DNA of 64,000 bases from Trinickia fusca (GCF_003628145.1 NZ_RBZV01000005.1:62001-126000); one strand, 5' to 3'. Counted from the first letter of the stretch, positions 28,551 through 37,404 are shown. Notes: generated by a model not told the origin, from the sequence alone. Made by a program: numbers and translations.

Positions 28551-29417
28551 TCAGTGCCGTCCAAGCGCAGCCGCCAAGGCCCGCAACGACGCTGCGGAGC
28601 GGGGTTCCCGCACACGCGAGTACATGACGACCTGCGACGCGGGTAGCGCGGGCAATCCCAGCCGAGCCCCGACGTCGACGAGCGTTGCGGGCACTACACG
28701 CCGTGCGAGCGCCGAAACGGCCAGCCCGGCCTCGAGCGCCGCCCCCACGGCTGCCATGCCGCCGCCGACGAACGTTTCCTGCCAGGGAATATCAGCCGCA
28801 TCGAGCGCACGGATGGCGAGCGAGCGCACGCCGCACGGCGCCGCGAGTACGGCCAGCGGTAACGGCTCGCCGGCTGGCGGCACCCAGTCGGGCGCAGCCA
28901 GCCACGCGAGCGGTTCGGTAAACAACGTCACGGCATCGTTGCGCATCGATGGGGCCGAGCCCTGGTCAGATTCGTTGCGCACGATGACGGCGTCGAACTG
29001 CCGCTCGTCATAGCGCGCGAGCAGGCTGGTGGAGCTCCCCAGATGCATTTCGACGACGAGTTGCGGATCGTGTCGATGCATGCTGTTCAGCAGCAGCGTC
29101 AGATCGGGGCCGGCCACATGCTCGCTGAGGCCCAGCTTGAGCCGCCGCCGCTCGGTGCCGACCGACGTCACCGCGCGCTCGTGCGCGTGCAGTAATTCGC
29201 GTGCAGCGCCGAGAAACGCCTGCCCGGCCGCCGATAGCCGTACCGAGCGCGGCGTGCGTTCGAGCAGCGCCTTGTCCAGATGCGCTTCGAGCCGTTTGAT
29301 CTTGAGGCTGACAGCCGATTGTGTGGTGGCGAGCGCATCGGCCGCTCGCGTGAAGCTGCACAAGTCGGCCACCTGGACGAACGCCCGCACGGCGTCGAGG
29401 TCGAGCAAATCTTTCAT
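28551..29417 (-). CDS. LysR-family transcriptional regulator
   Basis: This 288-residue protein has the LysR winged helix-turn-helix at the N-terminus (VRAFVQVADLCSFTRAADAL, then TTQSAVSLKIKRLEAHLDKA, about 10-50) and a periplasmic-binding-like effector domain (about 88-285). It is divergent from a tautomerase gene across 132 bases that contain an inverted repeat, so it most likely controls that gene and itself. The inducer is unknown. Confidence 0.92.
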   Translation of the reverse strand: MKDLLDLDAVRAFVQVADLCSFTRAADALATTQSAVSLKIKRLEAHLDKALLERTPRSVRLSAAGQAFLGAARELLHAHERAVTSVGTERRRLKLGLSEHVAGPDLTLLLNSMHRHDPQLVVEMHLGSSTSLLARYDERQFDAVIVRNESDQGSAPSMRNDAVTLFTEPLAWLAAPDWVPPAGEPLPLAVLAAPCGVRSLAIRALDAADIPWQETFVGGGMAAVGAALEAGLAVSALARRVVPATLVDVGARLGLPALPASQVVMYSRVREPRSAASLRALAAALGRH

Positions 29418-29437
29418 TTCTGATGAAAATGAATGAA

Positions 29438-29465
29438 ATCATCAATCATGACTGTTCATGATGAT
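29438..29465. promoter_or_regulatory. Imperfect inverted repeat in the LysR-tautomerase intergenic region
   Basis: The left arm ATCATCAATCATGA and right arm TCATGATGAT form an imperfect dyad around CTGT (the left arm has extra bases), 21 bases from the LysR start. Its place between divergent genes suggests the LysR binding site. Confidence 0.5.
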
Positions 29466-29549
29466 AGCGCGGCAGTAATCTGCTTGCTCGGTTTCAATCA
29501 TTCATCGAGTTGACCGTTCACTAATCGCCATTTCCGACAGGAGTTCGTT

Positions 29550-29930
29550 ATGCCGCTTACCCGAATCTCGCTGCGCAAGGGCAAATCCACCGAATACCGC
29601 CAAGCGCTGGCGGAAAGCGTCCAACGCGCGCTTGTCGAAACGTTCAATGTGCCCTCCGACGATCAGTTCATGTTGATCACTGAACAGGAGCCAGAAAACT
29701 TCATCTACGACCGGCAGTACCTCGGCATCGATCGCAGCGACGATTTCGTCGTCATTCAGCTGACCGTCAGCAACACGCGCACGCGCGAAACCAAGCAGGC
29801 GCTCTACAAGCGCATCGTCGAGCGGCTCGAGGAAAGCCCCGGCGTGCGGCCCAAGGACGTGTTCATCAATCTCGTCGAGGTGCTGCCCGAGAACTGGTCG
29901 TTCGGCGACGGCATGGCGCAATACGTGTGA
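29550..29930 (+). CDS. Tautomerase-superfamily protein (4-oxalocrotonate tautomerase-like)
   Basis: This 126-residue protein starts Met-Pro-Leu, leaving the N-terminal proline base used by tautomerases after Met removal. DRQYLGIDRSDDFVVIQLTV and the C-terminal EVLPENWSFGDGMAQ are typical of the longer tautomerase group of about 126-130 residues. The physiological substrate is unknown. A LysR regulator gene is divergent from it, suggesting inducible expression. GACAGGAG upstream serves as the ribosome-binding site. Confidence 0.9.
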   Translation: MPLTRISLRKGKSTEYRQALAESVQRALVETFNVPSDDQFMLITEQEPENFIYDRQYLGIDRSDDFVVIQLTVSNTRTRETKQALYKRIVERLEESPGVRPKDVFINLVEVLPENWSFGDGMAQYV

Positions 29931-30046
29931 TCCTCTGACGGCCGGCACGGCACTTGTGCGGCATGCCGACGCGGTGCATATTTGGGAATGCCGCGCCGGG
30001 CCGCTCGTGTGTAACATGGACAAGGCCAGCACGCTTTGGAGCCCCC

Positions 30047-31681
30047 ATGTCCCGTACTGTCGAACTCGTGCTCGAGATCGAAGCGCAGTCCGCGAATGAA
30101 TGGATGAACGAGCGCGCAGCGCATGGGCGTCGCGGCCAGTCGCATGCGGGTACACCGAGCATCGGCCACGAACTGGCCGACAGGCTCTCGCGAACGCGCA
30201 GCGTCGAGCTGCTGCACGCGCGCGAACCCGTGACCGTACGGGTCTTTCAAATCGGCGATGCCGCGCTGCGCGTGCTGCTCGAAGAGCGCTCAGGCGCGCG
30301 ACGCCTGCTCGCGACGCGCGCGAAGCGGCTCGTGCCAGGCGTGAGGTTGAACGAGGCCATTTGCGACGTGGCGCTCGAAGCCGGCACACCGCTTGCGTTC
30401 AACGATGCGTTGTCGTCCGAAGTGGGCCATGCGCTCGGCATGCCCGATGCGCTCGTGCCGTCGTCGGTGTTGTTGATGAACCGGACGGTCTGGCGCTGGC
30501 AGACCTCTGTTGGGCCGGTCGTCGACATCGCGCTGCTCGATGCATATGACCTCGCAGCCCCGGAGAGCGCCGCCACGCATCCGCGCGCGTTGCCTCGTTT
30601 TTGCGAACTCCATCTGTCGGCTACATGCGACCCGGGCACCGAGTCGCATAAGGGTCATGACGAAGCAGCACGGGCCGCTGCGGCCGCCGCGCGCGCCGTC
30701 TTTGCGGTGGCGGAAAGACTTGTCGACATCCTGCCGGCGTTCCCTACGCTGACCGACGTATTCGCGCGCGCCCGCGGCGAGGCTCCGTCGAGCGAGCCCG
30801 TGCGCGCCGCGCGCGTCGAACTCTTCGATGCGAAAACGCCGCACGAGGCGCTCGTGGCGATCGGCTGCAACGTCGCGCGGCACTGGTTCGGCAACGAGCA
30901 CGGTGTGCGCGAAAGCTCGACGACCGAGTTCGTGCATCAGATGCGCGTGGCGTTGCGGCGCATGAAGACCCTGTTGAAGACGTTTCCGCGCTGGACTGAC
31001 GATACCTGGATGACGCGCGTCGCACCGGGCATCGACTGGCTCGGCGGACTGCTCGGCGAGGCACGCGATCTCGATGTCTTCGTCGATGCCACGCTGCCGA
31101 CGTTGGCAGCGGCCGACATCGACGCCAAGACCTGGCACAAGGCACATGCCGCCGCCGAAGCGCGCCGGCTGCAAGCGCGTGCAAGCGTGCAGCAGGCGCT
31201 GCGCTCGCGTCGCCATGCGGCGCTGTCGCTGGCGTGGCTCGACTGGCTGGCTGGCCAGCATTTCGCGAATGGACCGCAGCCCGAAGCCGATCTGCCGCTG
31301 ACCGCATACGCGGCCAAGCGGGTGCGCAAGCATTACCAGCGCTTGACGGCCGAGTCCGCGCTGACGGCGCTCGATGTGGCGGGACGACATCGTCGCCGCA
31401 TCGAGGCCAAGCGCTTGCGCTATACGCTCGAGTTCTTCGAAGGGTTGGCGTCGCCGAAAACACGCCGTGAGGTCGCCAAACAGCTGGGCCGCCTACAGAG
31501 CGTGCTCGGCGAAGGCAGCGACGCGGCCACGGCGTTGCGCTTTCTCGAAGAGCTCGAGGTGACGCCATATCAGAAAGGCTTCGCGCGCGGCTGGTGTGAA
31601 GCGGTGAACCGTTGCGCGGCGCACGAAGGCGAACGGTTGTTGCGCGAGTTGCGCAAGCCGAAGATCGTACGGGACGCGTGA
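30047..31681 (+). CDS. CHAD-domain protein with an atypical CYTH-like N-terminal half
   Basis: The 544-residue protein pairs an N-terminal CYTH-like part (about 1-200) with a C-terminal CHAD domain (about 285-540). CHAD is clear: VHQMRVALRRMKTLLKTF, LGEARDLDVFVD, and HRRRIEAKRLRYTLEFFE; these basic helices bind polyphosphate. The CYTH part is poorly conserved: in place of the catalytic ExExK it reads EIEAQ, so triphosphatase activity is doubtful. The ATG at 30047 has GGAG upstream; a longer open frame from 29954 lacks one. It stands alone between the tautomerase gene and modE. Confidence 0.8.
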   Translation: MSRTVELVLEIEAQSANEWMNERAAHGRRGQSHAGTPSIGHELADRLSRTRSVELLHAREPVTVRVFQIGDAALRVLLEERSGARRLLATRAKRLVPGVRLNEAICDVALEAGTPLAFNDALSSEVGHALGMPDALVPSSVLLMNRTVWRWQTSVGPVVDIALLDAYDLAAPESAATHPRALPRFCELHLSATCDPGTESHKGHDEAARAAAAAARAVFAVAERLVDILPAFPTLTDVFARARGEAPSSEPVRAARVELFDAKTPHEALVAIGCNVARHWFGNEHGVRESSTTEFVHQMRVALRRMKTLLKTFPRWTDDTWMTRVAPGIDWLGGLLGEARDLDVFVDATLPTLAAADIDAKTWHKAHAAAEARRLQARASVQQALRSRRHAALSLAWLDWLAGQHFANGPQPEADLPLTAYAAKRVRKHYQRLTAESALTALDVAGRHRRRIEAKRLRYTLEFFEGLASPKTRREVAKQLGRLQSVLGEGSDAATALRFLEELEVTPYQKGFARGWCEAVNRCAAHEGERLLRELRKPKIVRDA

Positions 31682-31749
31682 GCGCAAACCCGATGCGCAT
31701 ACGAGGCTAACTATAATGGCCCACGTCTATCCTTTCTCGGGCCGAATTC

Positions 31750-32637
31750 ATGAGCGAGTCGTTGTTGTCGTCTTCTGCGCCTGCCGCTGCGGAGCCAGGC
31801 TCGAGCCCCGCACCGCTCGAGCTCGGCGGTTCGCTGTGGTTGCGCACGGGGGCTGAAACGATTGGTGGCGCGACCCGCATCGCGCTGCTCTCGGCCATTC
31901 GCGAGACAGGTTCCATCACTGGGGCGGCCAAGGCCGTGGGTATGAGCTACAAGGCCGCATGGGACGCCATCGACGCGATGAACAATCTGGCTGGCGAAGC
32001 GCTGGTCGTGCGGGCAGCGGGCGGCAAGGGCGGTGGCGGCACGACGCTGACGCCGCGCGGGCTGCGGCTTATCGAAACGTTCCGTGCCGTCGAGCGCGAG
32101 CATCGCAAGTTCATCGAACGCGCGAGCGCGGCCATCGAAGACTTCGCGGTCGATTGGGCAATGATTGGGAGAATCGGCATGAAAACGAGCGCACGCAATC
32201 AGCTTTACGGCACCGTGTCGTCGGTCAAGCGGGGGGCGGTCAACGACGAGGTGGCGCTGGCTTTGCCGGGGGGGCAGGCGATTGTTGCCGTGCTCACCCA
32301 CGAGAGTACGGAGTCACTCGGCTTGACCATCGGCGCCTCCGCCTTCGCGCTCGTGAAGGCGTCGTGGGTCATGTTGATCGTCGACGACGCCGGAAGTGGT
32401 GGGACGCTGCGCATCTCGGCCCGCAATCAGCTGCGTGGCACGGTCACGCGTGTCGTGCGCGGCGCGGTCAATGCAGAAGTGTCGCTGGCACTTGACCATG
32501 CCGACGGCGGTGCGAACGCGCCGGTCGTGACGGCCGTCGTGACCAACGAAAGCGTCGATGCGCTGGAGCTTGCCGAGGGCAAGCCGGCGATCGCCGCGTT
32601 CAAGGCGTCGAGCGTGATTCTCGGGACGAACGACTAG
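31750..32637 (+). CDS. modE: Molybdate-responsive regulator ModE
   Basis: ModE binds molybdate and controls the high-affinity transporter genes. The 295-residue protein has an N-terminal winged helix-turn-helix (about 30-130, with GSITGAAKAVGMSYKAAWDA) and two tandem Mop domains that share the pattern SARNQLYGTVSSVKRGAVN and SARNQLRGTVTRVVRGAVN (about 142-210 and 218-290). An N-terminal tail of about 25 Ser/Ala/Pro-rich residues precedes the HTH. The gene faces modC, with only four bases between the two stop codons. A ModE-like box lies before modA. Confidence 0.94.
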   Translation: MSESLLSSSAPAAAEPGSSPAPLELGGSLWLRTGAETIGGATRIALLSAIRETGSITGAAKAVGMSYKAAWDAIDAMNNLAGEALVVRAAGGKGGGGTTLTPRGLRLIETFRAVEREHRKFIERASAAIEDFAVDWAMIGRIGMKTSARNQLYGTVSSVKRGAVNDEVALALPGGQAIVAVLTHESTESLGLTIGASAFALVKASWVMLIVDDAGSGGTLRISARNQLRGTVTRVVRGAVNAEVSLALDHADGGANAPVVTAVVTNESVDALELAEGKPAIAAFKASSVILGTND

Positions 32638-32641
32638 TCGT

Positions 32642-33346
32642 TTACGACGCGTTGCGCGTGGCGAACGTCGTATAGTCGGCGCCTTTCTGCACACGGCCAT
32701 CCGTCAGCTGCACCACCTGATCGCCGAACATCGCGACGTCGGCCGCATCATGCGTGATGAGCACCATCGGAATGTCGAGCCGCGATTGCAGATCGGAGAG
32801 CTCGCGGCGCATGCGCTCGCGCATGTGGGCGTCGAGTGCCGCGAACGGTTCGTCGAGCAGCAGGATGCGCGGCTTGGTCACGAGCGCGCGCGCAAGTGCC
32901 ACACGCTGCCTTTGTCCACCCGACAACTGGGCCGGCAAGTTGCCAGCGCAATGGCTCAGCTCGAATGCATCGATCCAGTAGTCGACTTCTGCGCGCGTCT
33001 CGCGCGCACTCGGATTGAACCAGCCGCCCCGCAGCGCGAAGCCGATGTTTTGCCGCACGTTCAGATGTGGAAACAGTGCGTAGTCCTGAAAAAGGTAGGC
33101 GGCACGACGTTCGCGCGTCGGCACATCGATGGCGCGCGCTGCATCGAATAGCGGCTGGCCGCCGAGCGAGATGCTGCCGCGATCGGGCCGCATGAGGCCC
33201 GCGATCGCTTGCAGCGTCAGCGTCTTGCCGGCCCCGGATGGCCCGAACAGCACGATGCGCTGACACGTAGCGGCGAACGACACGGTCAGCGTGAAGCGGC
33301 GCTCGCGCGTGACGAGCGTTTTGCGGATGTCGACGAGCAGCGTCAT
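32642..33346 (-). CDS. modC: Molybdate ABC transporter ATPase ModC (short form without Mop domain)
   Basis: This is the ATP-binding subunit of the ModABC molybdate importer. GPSGAGKT is the Walker A motif, LSGGQRQRVALARAL the signature, ILLLDEPFAALD the Walker B and LITHDA the switch region. The protein is 234 residues, while many ModC proteins reach about 350 because of a C-terminal Mop regulatory domain; that domain is absent, and the gene ends four bases from the modE stop. It starts 27 bases after modB. Confidence 0.92.
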   Translation of the reverse strand: MTLLVDIRKTLVTRERRFTLTVSFAATCQRIVLFGPSGAGKTLTLQAIAGLMRPDRGSISLGGQPLFDAARAIDVPTRERRAAYLFQDYALFPHLNVRQNIGFALRGGWFNPSARETRAEVDYWIDAFELSHCAGNLPAQLSGGQRQRVALARALVTKPRILLLDEPFAALDAHMRERMRRELSDLQSRLDIPMVLITHDAADVAMFGDQVVQLTDGRVQKGADYTTFATRNAS

Positions 33347-33373
33347 GTCAGTGTGCGCCTGGGCGGTGTCATT

Positions 33374-34051
33374 TCAGCGCGAAGTCAAAAGCGAGTGCTG
33401 TGGCACGAGCCGGCCGGCCACGAGCAGCACGACGATGCATACGGCGGAGGTCACGAGCACGAGCAGGTTGGCCGTGGTGTCGTCGCCAGCCTGCACGGCT
33501 GCATAGACGGCGACCGACAGCGTCTGCGTACGGCCCGGCAGATTGCCCGCGACCATCAGCGTCGCGCCGAATTCGCCGAGCGCGCGCGCGAATGCAAGCA
33601 GCCCGCCCGCGAGAATGCCGCGCGCGGCGAGCGGCAGCGTCACGCGAAAGAAAATGGCCGTCTCGCCGATGCCGAGCGTGCGCGCGGCCTGTTCGAATTG
33701 CGGATCGACGGCTTCGAATGCTGCGCGTGCCGATTTGAGCACGAGCGGAAACGCGACGATCATGGCAGCGACGACGGCCCCTTGCCACGTGAACACGAGC
33801 TCGATGCCGAGCTTGCCGAGCCACGCGCCCAGGATGCCACGCCGCCCGAGCAGCACGAGCAGGTAGTAGCCGAGCACGGTCGGCGGCATCACGAGCGGCA
33901 ACGTCAACAGCGAGTCGACGACGTCGCGCATGCCCGAGCGCCAACGCGCGAGTGCGAGCCCCGCCGCGACGCCGAGCACGACGTCGAGCGCCGTTGCCCA
34001 GAGCGCGACCTTCAGCGACAGCAGTAACGGAATCCAGGCATCGGTCGTCAT
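33374..34051 (-). CDS. modB: Molybdate ABC transporter permease ModB
   Basis: This 225-residue inner-membrane permease has five or six membrane segments. The EAA loop that contacts ModC reads FEQAARTLGIGETAIFFRV, and RALGEFGATLMVAGN is strongly typical of ModB. The ATG at 34051 begins TTDAWIPLLLSLKVALW; an upstream open frame shows no family sequence. It follows modA by 76 bases. Confidence 0.94.
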   Translation of the reverse strand: MTTDAWIPLLLSLKVALWATALDVVLGVAAGLALARWRSGMRDVVDSLLTLPLVMPPTVLGYYLLVLLGRRGILGAWLGKLGIELVFTWQGAVVAAMIVAFPLVLKSARAAFEAVDPQFEQAARTLGIGETAIFFRVTLPLAARGILAGGLLAFARALGEFGATLMVAGNLPGRTQTLSVAVYAAVQAGDDTTANLLVLVTSAVCIVVLLVAGRLVPQHSLLTSR

Positions 34052-34127
34052 CGCGGCATTCCTATCGAGCGAGTCAGAGCCTGATCCTGTAACGCGAAGG
34101 CGATTCGCAGCGGCGTCAACGCGCGCA

Positions 34128-34925
34128 TCAATGCGCCGCCGGCGGCTTGAAGCCGTATTTGGCGAGCAGCGCCTGACCCGCGGGCGACAGCACGTAGTCG
34201 ATGAACGCGTGCGCATCGGCGGCCCGCTTCGTGCCCTCGACGACGGCGATCGGATAGACGATCGGTTTCGTCGTCGGCAGTGTCGCGACGACCTTGACAC
34301 GCTGCGACATCATCGCTGCGTCGGTACCGAACACGAAGCCCACATCGACTTCCCCACGCGACACGTAATCGAGGCTCTGCCGCACGTTCGCCGCGAGCAC
34401 CGATTTGGGGTTGATCTTGTCCCACAGGCCAGCAGCCTCGAGCGCCCCCTTCGCGTAACGGCCGGCGGGCACCGACGCCGGATCGGCGAGTGCGATGCGC
34501 TTGACCTGCGGCAGTGTGGCGAGCTCGCTGACCGACTTGATGCTCAACGTACTGTCGGCCGGCACGATCATGACGAGCGAATTGGCGGCGAAGTCGCGCC
34601 GGGTATCCGCAGCGACGACCTTTGCATCGACGGCCTTGTTCATCGCGGTTTCGTCTGCCGAGGCGAACACGTCGGCCGGTGCGCCGTTGACGATCTGCTG
34701 CATCAGCACATCGGAGGCGCCGAAGTTGAGCAGCACCTTGGTGCCCGGATGCTCGTGCTCGAACGCTGCGCCGACATCCTTGAATGCATTGGTGAGGCTC
34801 GCGGCGGCCGATACGACCAGTTCGCCGGCCTGCGCGTTCGTCTGGACGGACAGCGCGAAAACGGCGACGGATACGGTGCAAGCATGCTTGAGCAAACGGC
34901 GGACGAACGGCGCGGAGGCAGTCAT
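34128..34925 (-). CDS. modA: Periplasmic molybdate-binding protein ModA
   Basis: ModA captures molybdate in the periplasm for ModBC. The 265-residue precursor has a signal peptide (about 1-34: charged FVRRLLKH, then a hydrophobic core, then NAQAG). The mature part has LVVSAAASLTNAFKDVG, NFGASDVLMQQI, DVFASADE and EVDVGFVFGTDA. I chose the ATG at 34925: the next upstream ATG (34955) abuts the candidate ModE box, which is better placed in the promoter than in the reading frame. Neither start has a strong ribosome-binding site. First gene of modABC. Confidence 0.92.
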   Translation of the reverse strand: MTASAPFVRRLLKHACTVSVAVFALSVQTNAQAGELVVSAAASLTNAFKDVGAAFEHEHPGTKVLLNFGASDVLMQQIVNGAPADVFASADETAMNKAVDAKVVAADTRRDFAANSLVMIVPADSTLSIKSVSELATLPQVKRIALADPASVPAGRYAKGALEAAGLWDKINPKSVLAANVRQSLDYVSRGEVDVGFVFGTDAAMMSQRVKVVATLPTTKPIVYPIAVVEGTKRAADAHAFIDYVLSPAGQALLAKYGFKPPAAH

Positions 34926-34955
34926 GGCAAACGGGTCGGATGAGAAAAGCGCCAT

Positions 34956-34979
34956 CGTAATATACCGAAGCTTATAGCG
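34956..34979. promoter_or_regulatory. Candidate ModE-binding box upstream of modA
   Basis: CGTAATAT and TTATAGCG form imperfectly symmetric half-sites eight bases apart. Both fit the CGnWATA pattern of known ModE operators (CGnTATAT half-sites). It lies 31 bases before the chosen modA start, and modE is encoded 2 kb away, so molybdate-dependent repression of modABC is inferred. Confidence 0.6.
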
Positions 34980-35028
34980 CATTGATCAATGACGAACATA
35001 CCGCAAACCGGATGCGGGAGGGTGTCGC

Positions 35029-35775
35029 TTAGGCGAAGGTGGGGGCGATGGCGGCGCTGTGCGCGGGCTTGCCGGGCGCAACAGGGCGCGGCGCTTGGAG
35101 GCCGGCTTTCCAGCGCGCACGGATGAACGGTCGCTCACGGCCCGACAGGTGCAGCGCGATGTGCGTGATCCAGCGTTGCGTAGGCACGCGCACGTCGTGC
35201 AGGGCGACCGTCAGCATTAGCAGGCTCACGGCGACGGGTACCGCGGACAGCTTGCCGGGCTTGGCATCCCAGGCCGACCAGATGAACAGCAGCGCGGCGA
35301 ACGCACCGACCGTGCAGCCGGCGACGGCTTCGGACGGCGAATGCGCATCGAGCACGACGCGTGAGAGACCGACCGCGAGGCCCGCCGCGAGCCCGAGCAG
35401 GACGCCGAACAGGCGGATGCGCGCGCGCGTGGGCAGTAGCGTCAGGAAGAAAGCAACGGGATAGACTGCCGTGGAGAGCATCGCATGACCGCTGACGCCG
35501 GTGAAATCCCACTCGCGTACGCCAACGCCCCAGCCCAGAAACGCGATCTTCGTCAGCATGACGACGCCGGCGGCCGCGCCGACGATGCTGAGCCAACCCA
35601 CCGCCAGCCGCCAGGTATAGCCGAGCGCGAGCCATAGCGCGATCGTCAGGGCGAGCGGTAGTGTGAGACCCGCGCCGCCGAGACGCGTGATCGAAAACCA
35701 GAGGTGAGTCGGTAAGTCGTACATATCGGGCAGGCCGGCCGCGTGGCAACCGGGTGTCACAAGCCGGTGCGTCAT
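35029..35775 (-). CDS. PAP2-family membrane phosphatase
   Basis: This 248-residue integral membrane protein has about six hydrophobic segments and PAP2 motifs: FTGVSGHAMLS (about 92-102, with the catalytic His) and SRVVLDAHSPSEAVAG (about 140-155, with Arg and the second His). It probably dephosphorylates a lipid phosphate or undecaprenyl pyrophosphate at the periplasmic face. No strong ribosome-binding site marks the ATG at 35775; an in-frame ATG at 35724 (MYDLPTHLW) is an alternative. Confidence 0.85.
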   Translation of the reverse strand: MTHRLVTPGCHAAGLPDMYDLPTHLWFSITRLGGAGLTLPLALTIALWLALGYTWRLAVGWLSIVGAAAGVVMLTKIAFLGWGVGVREWDFTGVSGHAMLSTAVYPVAFFLTLLPTRARIRLFGVLLGLAAGLAVGLSRVVLDAHSPSEAVAGCTVGAFAALLFIWSAWDAKPGKLSAVPVAVSLLMLTVALHDVRVPTQRWITHIALHLSGRERPFIRARWKAGLQAPRPVAPGKPAHSAAIAPTFA

Positions 35776-35971
35776 ACGTTCTTAACGCAGGAGCCGCCCG
35801 ACGGGAGGACAGCGAAAAGGCATGAGTGCACAGTATAGCCATCGCCGACGAAACGAATTGTAAGAAAGTTCGTAAGTACGTGGCGGAACGTGCAGACGCA
35901 GTATTATTGTGCAATGCATCATTGAATGGCGGTGCGCCGGTGCGCTGTCTTATTTAGCGAGCCCTCATCCG

Positions 35972-37090
35972 ATGACCAAAAGCCTCACCAAACTGTGGTT
36001 GCGCGGCCTGAAGAGCTTGATGACCAACTTGCCGGATGGTCAGGACGACTATTTGCGAACGATGACTAAGAGTCCGCACCCGCCGCCCAGCGACACCGAG
36101 CCCGCCACGCCACGCGAATCGCGTGTCCGTCCGCGCCCGGCGGCCTGGGCCAAGGGCCAATGGGTGCGCTCCTACCATTCGGCACCGCCGCAGGCCGGGC
36201 AACTCGTCAATCACTTGTCCTACGGGCTCTACCTGCCACCAGGTAAGACGGCGCGAGGGCTGCCCCTCGTCGTCATGCTGCACGGCTGCAAACAGACGAT
36301 CGACGAGTTTGCGACCGGCACGCGCATGAATCTCGTCGCCGACGAGAACGACTTCGCCGTGGTCTACCCCGAGCAGTCCAAGCATGCCCATGCCCACCGC
36401 TGCTGGCACTGGTACGACGATCGCGATGCCGCGGGGCGGGGCGAAGCGCATGCCGTCGTCTCGCTCGTCGAGGCACTCGTCGACGAATATGGCTTCGACG
36501 GCGAGCGTGTCTATTTGGTCGGCATGTCGGCGGGGGCCGGCCTTGCGGGGTTGCTGGCACTGCATTATCCGGAGCGTTTCGCTGCAGTCGGCTTGCACTC
36601 GGGACCCGCCCTAGGCGAGGCGCACTCGGGCATCACGGCGATGGACGTCATGCGGCGCGGCACGCGGCACGACCCGATTGCGCTCATCGATGCCGCCACC
36701 AACATGTCCGCTTACCCGGGCATGCCGGCGATCATCGTCCACGGTGAGGCCGATCGCGTGGTCGTTTTGAAGAACGCGGAGCAACTGGCGCTTGCCTTTC
36801 TAAGGCTCAACGGTTTTGTCGATGCGATGGGCGCATGGCGCGCGGGCCGCACGCGCGAGACGCGCGATCCGGGTGTCGTGACGCATGATCATGTAATGGA
36901 GGGGCGGAGCCTCGTGCGGCTGTGTCAGGTGGCCGATCTGGAACACGCGTGGTCGGGCGGTGACGAAGCCATGCCGTTCCATTCAGACAAGGGCCCCAAT
37001 GCCAGCGCGATGTTGTGGGAGTTCTTTCGAGATCAGCGGCGGCGGCGCCGCCCGACAGCCGCCGAGCGTCCGGCAGCAGCCCGGCATTAG
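35972..37090 (+). CDS. PHB depolymerase-type esterase (alpha/beta hydrolase)
   Basis: This 372-residue protein matches the short-chain polyhydroxybutyrate depolymerase/esterase family. SYGLYLPPG, LPLVVMLHGCKQTIDEFA (oxyanion region), CWHWYDD and the lipase box GMSAG with Ser186 (YLVGMSAGAGLAG) are in family order. There is no obvious signal peptide, so an intracellular or unusually exported enzyme is possible. The likely substrates are short 3-hydroxybutyrate oligomers. The ATG at 35972 fits; longer starts lack homology. The C-terminus is Arg-rich. It is divergent from the PAP2 gene. Confidence 0.85.
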   Translation: MTKSLTKLWLRGLKSLMTNLPDGQDDYLRTMTKSPHPPPSDTEPATPRESRVRPRPAAWAKGQWVRSYHSAPPQAGQLVNHLSYGLYLPPGKTARGLPLVVMLHGCKQTIDEFATGTRMNLVADENDFAVVYPEQSKHAHAHRCWHWYDDRDAAGRGEAHAVVSLVEALVDEYGFDGERVYLVGMSAGAGLAGLLALHYPERFAAVGLHSGPALGEAHSGITAMDVMRRGTRHDPIALIDAATNMSAYPGMPAIIVHGEADRVVVLKNAEQLALAFLRLNGFVDAMGAWRAGRTRETRDPGVVTHDHVMEGRSLVRLCQVADLEHAWSGGDEAMPFHSDKGPNASAMLWEFFRDQRRRRRPTAAERPAAARH

Positions 37091-37162
37091 CCGTCGTACG
37101 GACGCCAGAGCGCGCGCAGTGATGCGTTTTAACCACAGTCGATCGACACGGTAGCGAGTGTC

Positions 37163-37180
37163 TAGGGTTTTCCCTATAAT
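37163..37180 (+). promoter_or_regulatory. Promoter with perfect TATAAT upstream of the DUF3563 gene
   Basis: TATAAT lies at 37175-37180, 47 bases before the start codon. AGGG and CCCT arms around TTTT (37164-37175) form a small inverted repeat that overlaps it. No good -35 hexamer sits at the usual spacing, so an activator may be needed. Confidence 0.5.
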
Positions 37181-37227
37181 ACGGGTTATGCATTAGGTAC
37201 AAACCCTAATCACTACCGAGGTCGATC

Positions 37228-37404
37228 ATGTTCCTGCTGAGCCAACTGTTCCTGTTCCTGACGAAGTCCGCCGATCAACGCGCGAAGGAGCGCAATGACG
37301 CCTATCTGTCGGAGGCGACCGATCTTTACGACCTCGAATTTCGCATGCGCAAGCTCGACCGCGAAGCGGCGATCGCTTATCCGTCGTGGCAAAGCCAGTA
37401 TTAA
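37228..37404 (+). CDS. DUF3563 family small protein
   Basis: This 58-residue protein was found by reading the sequence, because it is shorter than usual gene cut-offs. It starts MFLLSQLFLFL, a hydrophobic stretch, and continues with TDLYDLEFRMRKLDRE, the DUF3563 core found in many Burkholderia small proteins. The function is unknown. GAGG lies about eight bases before the ATG, and a TATAAT element lies upstream. It is convergent with the BPSS1780-type gene. A 68-codon frame on the other strand is its shadow. Confidence 0.8.
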   Translation: MFLLSQLFLFLTKSADQRAKERNDAYLSEATDLYDLEFRMRKLDREAAIAYPSWQSQY

